This document shows, piece after piece, positions 62,290 through 64,000 of a DNA stretch of 64,000 nt. Below the pieces are notes generated by a model that worked only from the letters and a program-made list of their open reading frames with translations, was not told the DNA's origin and did no database searches. The DNA is from [Scytonema hofmanni] UTEX 2349. Lineage in GTDB: Bacteria > Cyanobacteriota > Cyanobacteriia > Cyanobacteriales > Nostocaceae. How positions within the stretch are numbered: the stretch's first letter is position 1; each line of letters starts with the position of its first letter. Location: NCBI RefSeq assembly GCF_000582685.1, contig NZ_KK073769.1:850186-914185 (forward strand), written 5' to 3'. A program made the position numbers and the translations under genes.

Positions 62290-62748
62290 ATGAGAAGTAA
62301 AGCTTTCGGGACAAGTTTGAGGCAAGTAATAATTGTTCCTGCTACATTGCTGGCAATTGGTATGAGTACAACAGCAGCTTTTGCTCAAAATAAGTTGTAT
62401 ACTCCTATACCTTTACCTAATAGCGCGGAAATTTCTGATACGCTTTCAGATAAAGACATTCCCACCGGTCAAGGTGGCTTTGCCCGTGATTACCTTGTGA
62501 GACTGACCAAGGGTGATAATCTCGCAGTTGATCTGTCATCTGACAGCTTTGATGCCATCATCACCCTGCTAGCACCTGATGGATCGACAGTAGCAGAAAA
62601 TGATGACGGTCCCGATGGTAGCAGTAATTCCCTGCTGTTCACCCGCATTACACAAACAGGAAATTATATCATTCGTGTCAGGTCTTTCGGAGAAACTGGA
62701 GTTGGCGTCTATAAACTGAAAGTGACAAAGTTGCAACCAATTAAATAG
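62290..62748 (+). CDS. Secreted PPC-domain-like protein
   Basis: 152 aa from ATG 62290; a GTG at 62272 would add six residues. Signal peptide (FGTSLRQVIIVPATLLAIGMSTTAAFA), then a single bacterial pre-peptidase C-terminal-like beta sandwich: FARDYLVRLTKGDNLAVDLSSDSFDAIITLLAPDGSTVAENDDGPDGSSNSLLFTRITQTGNYIIRVRSF. The acidic ENDDGPDG loop may bind calcium. There is no protease domain, so its role is unknown. Confidence 0.82.
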   Translation: MRSKAFGTSLRQVIIVPATLLAIGMSTTAAFAQNKLYTPIPLPNSAEISDTLSDKDIPTGQGGFARDYLVRLTKGDNLAVDLSSDSFDAIITLLAPDGSTVAENDDGPDGSSNSLLFTRITQTGNYIIRVRSFGETGVGVYKLKVTKLQPIK

Positions 62749-62788
62749 ACATCTCCAGAATTTAATTATGCGTTGCCCTGAAACCCTC

Positions 62789-62817
62789 GTAGAGACGTTC
62801 CACCGGAACGTCTTTAC
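62789..62817. repeat. Dispersed hairpin repeat, GTAGAGACGTTCC type
   Basis: GTAGAGACGTTCCACCGGAA followed by CGTCTTTAC, between the convergent PPC and cobS genes. Confidence 0.85.
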
Positions 62818-62859
62818 ATTATGCGTTGCCCGAAACCTTTTCGCAAAACCCAAAATCGT

Positions 62860-63630
62860 TCACAGTGCCGTTAGCATACAGAGAAATAAAGCTTCAGTCC
62901 ATTCAACCACTGCACCGTATGTATCTCCTGTATGTCCCCCTAATTTGTAATTAAACCAAGCACCAGTCACAAAAGCGATCGCACTTCCTGTCAGTGTCAT
63001 CCCTAATGCAAAAAGTAGGCGTTTGTCTGTTAAAATTTCTAAACCACTTAAACTCAACAGCAGCAATAATCCTGGTAAGCAATCTTTATAAGAACGAATT
63101 GCTTCTTTATGAAATGCACCTTTACCAGTTAATTTGAGGTAAGGATATTGAGCGATCGCCAAAATTTGACCCCAACGTCCCCATCCACAAGCAGCCATCA
63201 AAACTAACCAGCGGTTTTGGTGGATGTCTGTCAATGCGGTTGTTTTTAATAATAGCAAGGCGATCGCTGCCATTGCCCCAAACGCACCTGTCGCACTATC
63301 TGTCATCACCTCCAATCGTCGTTCTTTGTCACCTACCGCTAACCCATCAGCAGTATCCATTACCCCATCTAAATGCAGTCCTCCCGTAATCGCAATCCAA
63401 ACACTGACAACTAAGGCACTACGAGTTAATACTGGCATACCCAGATAATTCATTCCAGTATCAAATAGCCCCAAAATTCCCCCAATCATCAACCCGATCG
63501 CCGGCGCAAAGCGTGCAACCTGGGAAAAGTCTAAATTGTCCAGATATGGCAAAGGTATCGCAGTATAAAATATTACGGAAGCTGCTATTTGGGACAAACT
63601 TTTTTTCCACCACTGCTCTTCATTGGTCAT
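62860..63630 (-). CDS. cobS: Adenosylcobinamide-GDP ribazoletransferase CobS
   Basis: 256 aa, an integral membrane enzyme that joins alpha-ribazole to adenosylcobinamide-GDP, the last assembly step of cobalamin. Seen: FYTAIPLPYLDNLDFSQVARFAPAIGLMIGG, the metal/nucleotide motif LDGVMDTADGLAVGDKERRLEVMTDSATGAFG (about 80-111), and several further hydrophobic helices. No other cob gene is in the window. Cobalt supply links it loosely to coaT/coaR, but they are 21 kb apart. Confidence 0.92.
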   Translation of the reverse strand: MTNEEQWWKKSLSQIAASVIFYTAIPLPYLDNLDFSQVARFAPAIGLMIGGILGLFDTGMNYLGMPVLTRSALVVSVWIAITGGLHLDGVMDTADGLAVGDKERRLEVMTDSATGAFGAMAAIALLLLKTTALTDIHQNRWLVLMAACGWGRWGQILAIAQYPYLKLTGKGAFHKEAIRSYKDCLPGLLLLLSLSGLEILTDKRLLFALGMTLTGSAIAFVTGAWFNYKLGGHTGDTYGAVVEWTEALFLCMLTAL

Positions 63631-64000
63631 ATTTGTTACCTTATTTCTCAGTCATTAGTCATTAGCATTTTTACAGATGACAAATAACAAAAAATAAAGC
63701 ACAAATGAAGAATGAGGCTGAAAATTCCCGCACAGGGAGCAGCATCAAATTTTAAAGCTTAAAATAAGATTTACTAGCATGATAAATTCTCCCGGAAAAT
63801 TTTGTTATCCTTATCTCAGTTCTTAACTAAAAATGCATAGCATAAAAATAAACTTCATAATTATTTCCCGAAGTAGCAATTTAATCAGTGGCAGTTCCGT
63901 TGTACCGATTTTTCACTAATAACTTATCTCAAATTATTAGTTACTCGCCCGACAAATAAGTTGATAATTATTTAAATGTAGGGTTTAGCTCTATCTGTTC
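63631..64000. other. Region upstream of cobS, to the window end
   Basis: GTCATTAGTCATTAG heptads lie near 63651-63665. The rest is AT-rich with no gene seen. I looked for cobalamin-riboswitch features (B12 box) upstream of cobS and did not recognise any. Confidence 0.45.

Noticed and set aside
63631..63900. Cobalamin riboswitch upstream of cobS
   Set aside because: No B12-box-like sequence or compatible stem set was recognised.

Overview
The window is chromosomal DNA of a filamentous (Nostocales-type) cyanobacterium. The evidence is the very frequent HIP1 octamer GCGATCGC, RpaB, an NblB-like HEAT protein, a phylloquinone (men) gene set, a CCB-type cytochrome b6f assembly factor, a pheophorbide-oxygenase-like Rieske protein, two PEP-CTERM proteins, many Ser/Thr kinases, and the dense short hairpin and heptad repeats typical of this group.

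Layout. 1-2942 is the wreck of a type V-K CRISPR-associated transposon (CAST) beside a tRNA-Lys gene. It holds the last 192 codons of cas12k, cut by an IS630-type transposase gene, then an intact-looking tracrRNA and a CRISPR array with 37-nt repeats. One spacer of that array has been split by an IS608-like tnpB element. 3139-16109 is ordinary chromosome: glcD, a GDSL hydrolase, Uma2, CBS, nblB-like, PEP-CTERM, Rieske oxygenase, DUF456, ccb, rpaB and radA. 16228-18240 is a restriction-like gene broken by a frameshift and by a second tnpB element. 18537-24165 carries a PhnD-like lipoprotein, two Ser/Thr kinases (one with WD40 repeats) and a haem-PAS/HAMP membrane protein. 24381-29463 is the men region (menE, menC and menA leftward, menF rightward). 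29711-37490 holds an EF-hand protein, proA, a peptidoglycan-binding protein, an M48 protease, UspA and serC. 37625-41538 is the cobalt pair coaT and coaR, separated by a 21-bp tandem array and a small secreted-protein gene. 42189-47684 has a very long PstS-like/DUF4912 protein and an Omp85-type barrel. 47917-56493 is a co-directional signalling cassette with a clear PknG orthologue, a PP2C phosphatase, a vWA protein, an FHA protein and a four-span membrane protein. 56617-63630 holds a small secreted protein, miaE, a VOC protein, an acetyltransferase, an SDR enzyme divergent from an HxlR/receiver fusion, Uma2, comF, a PPC-like secreted protein and cobS.

How the parts relate. The men genes supply the photosystem I quinone. 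CoaR, a MerR-type activator with a precorrin-isomerase-like sensor domain, should control the CoaT efflux pump from a 20-bp-spaced promoter that can be read here. The PknG cassette resembles the actinobacterial PknG / FHA (GarA, OdhI) / GlnX circuit, with a phosphatase and a vWA protein added.

Most striking are (i) the CAST remnant with a tnpB element inside a spacer, whose ends match the IS608 rules, (ii) the PknG cassette whose kinase, phosphatase and FHA members all carry zinc ribbons, and (iii) two nested miniature elements at 35045-35341, each with a perfect target duplication. No rRNA, riboswitch or replication origin was recognised.
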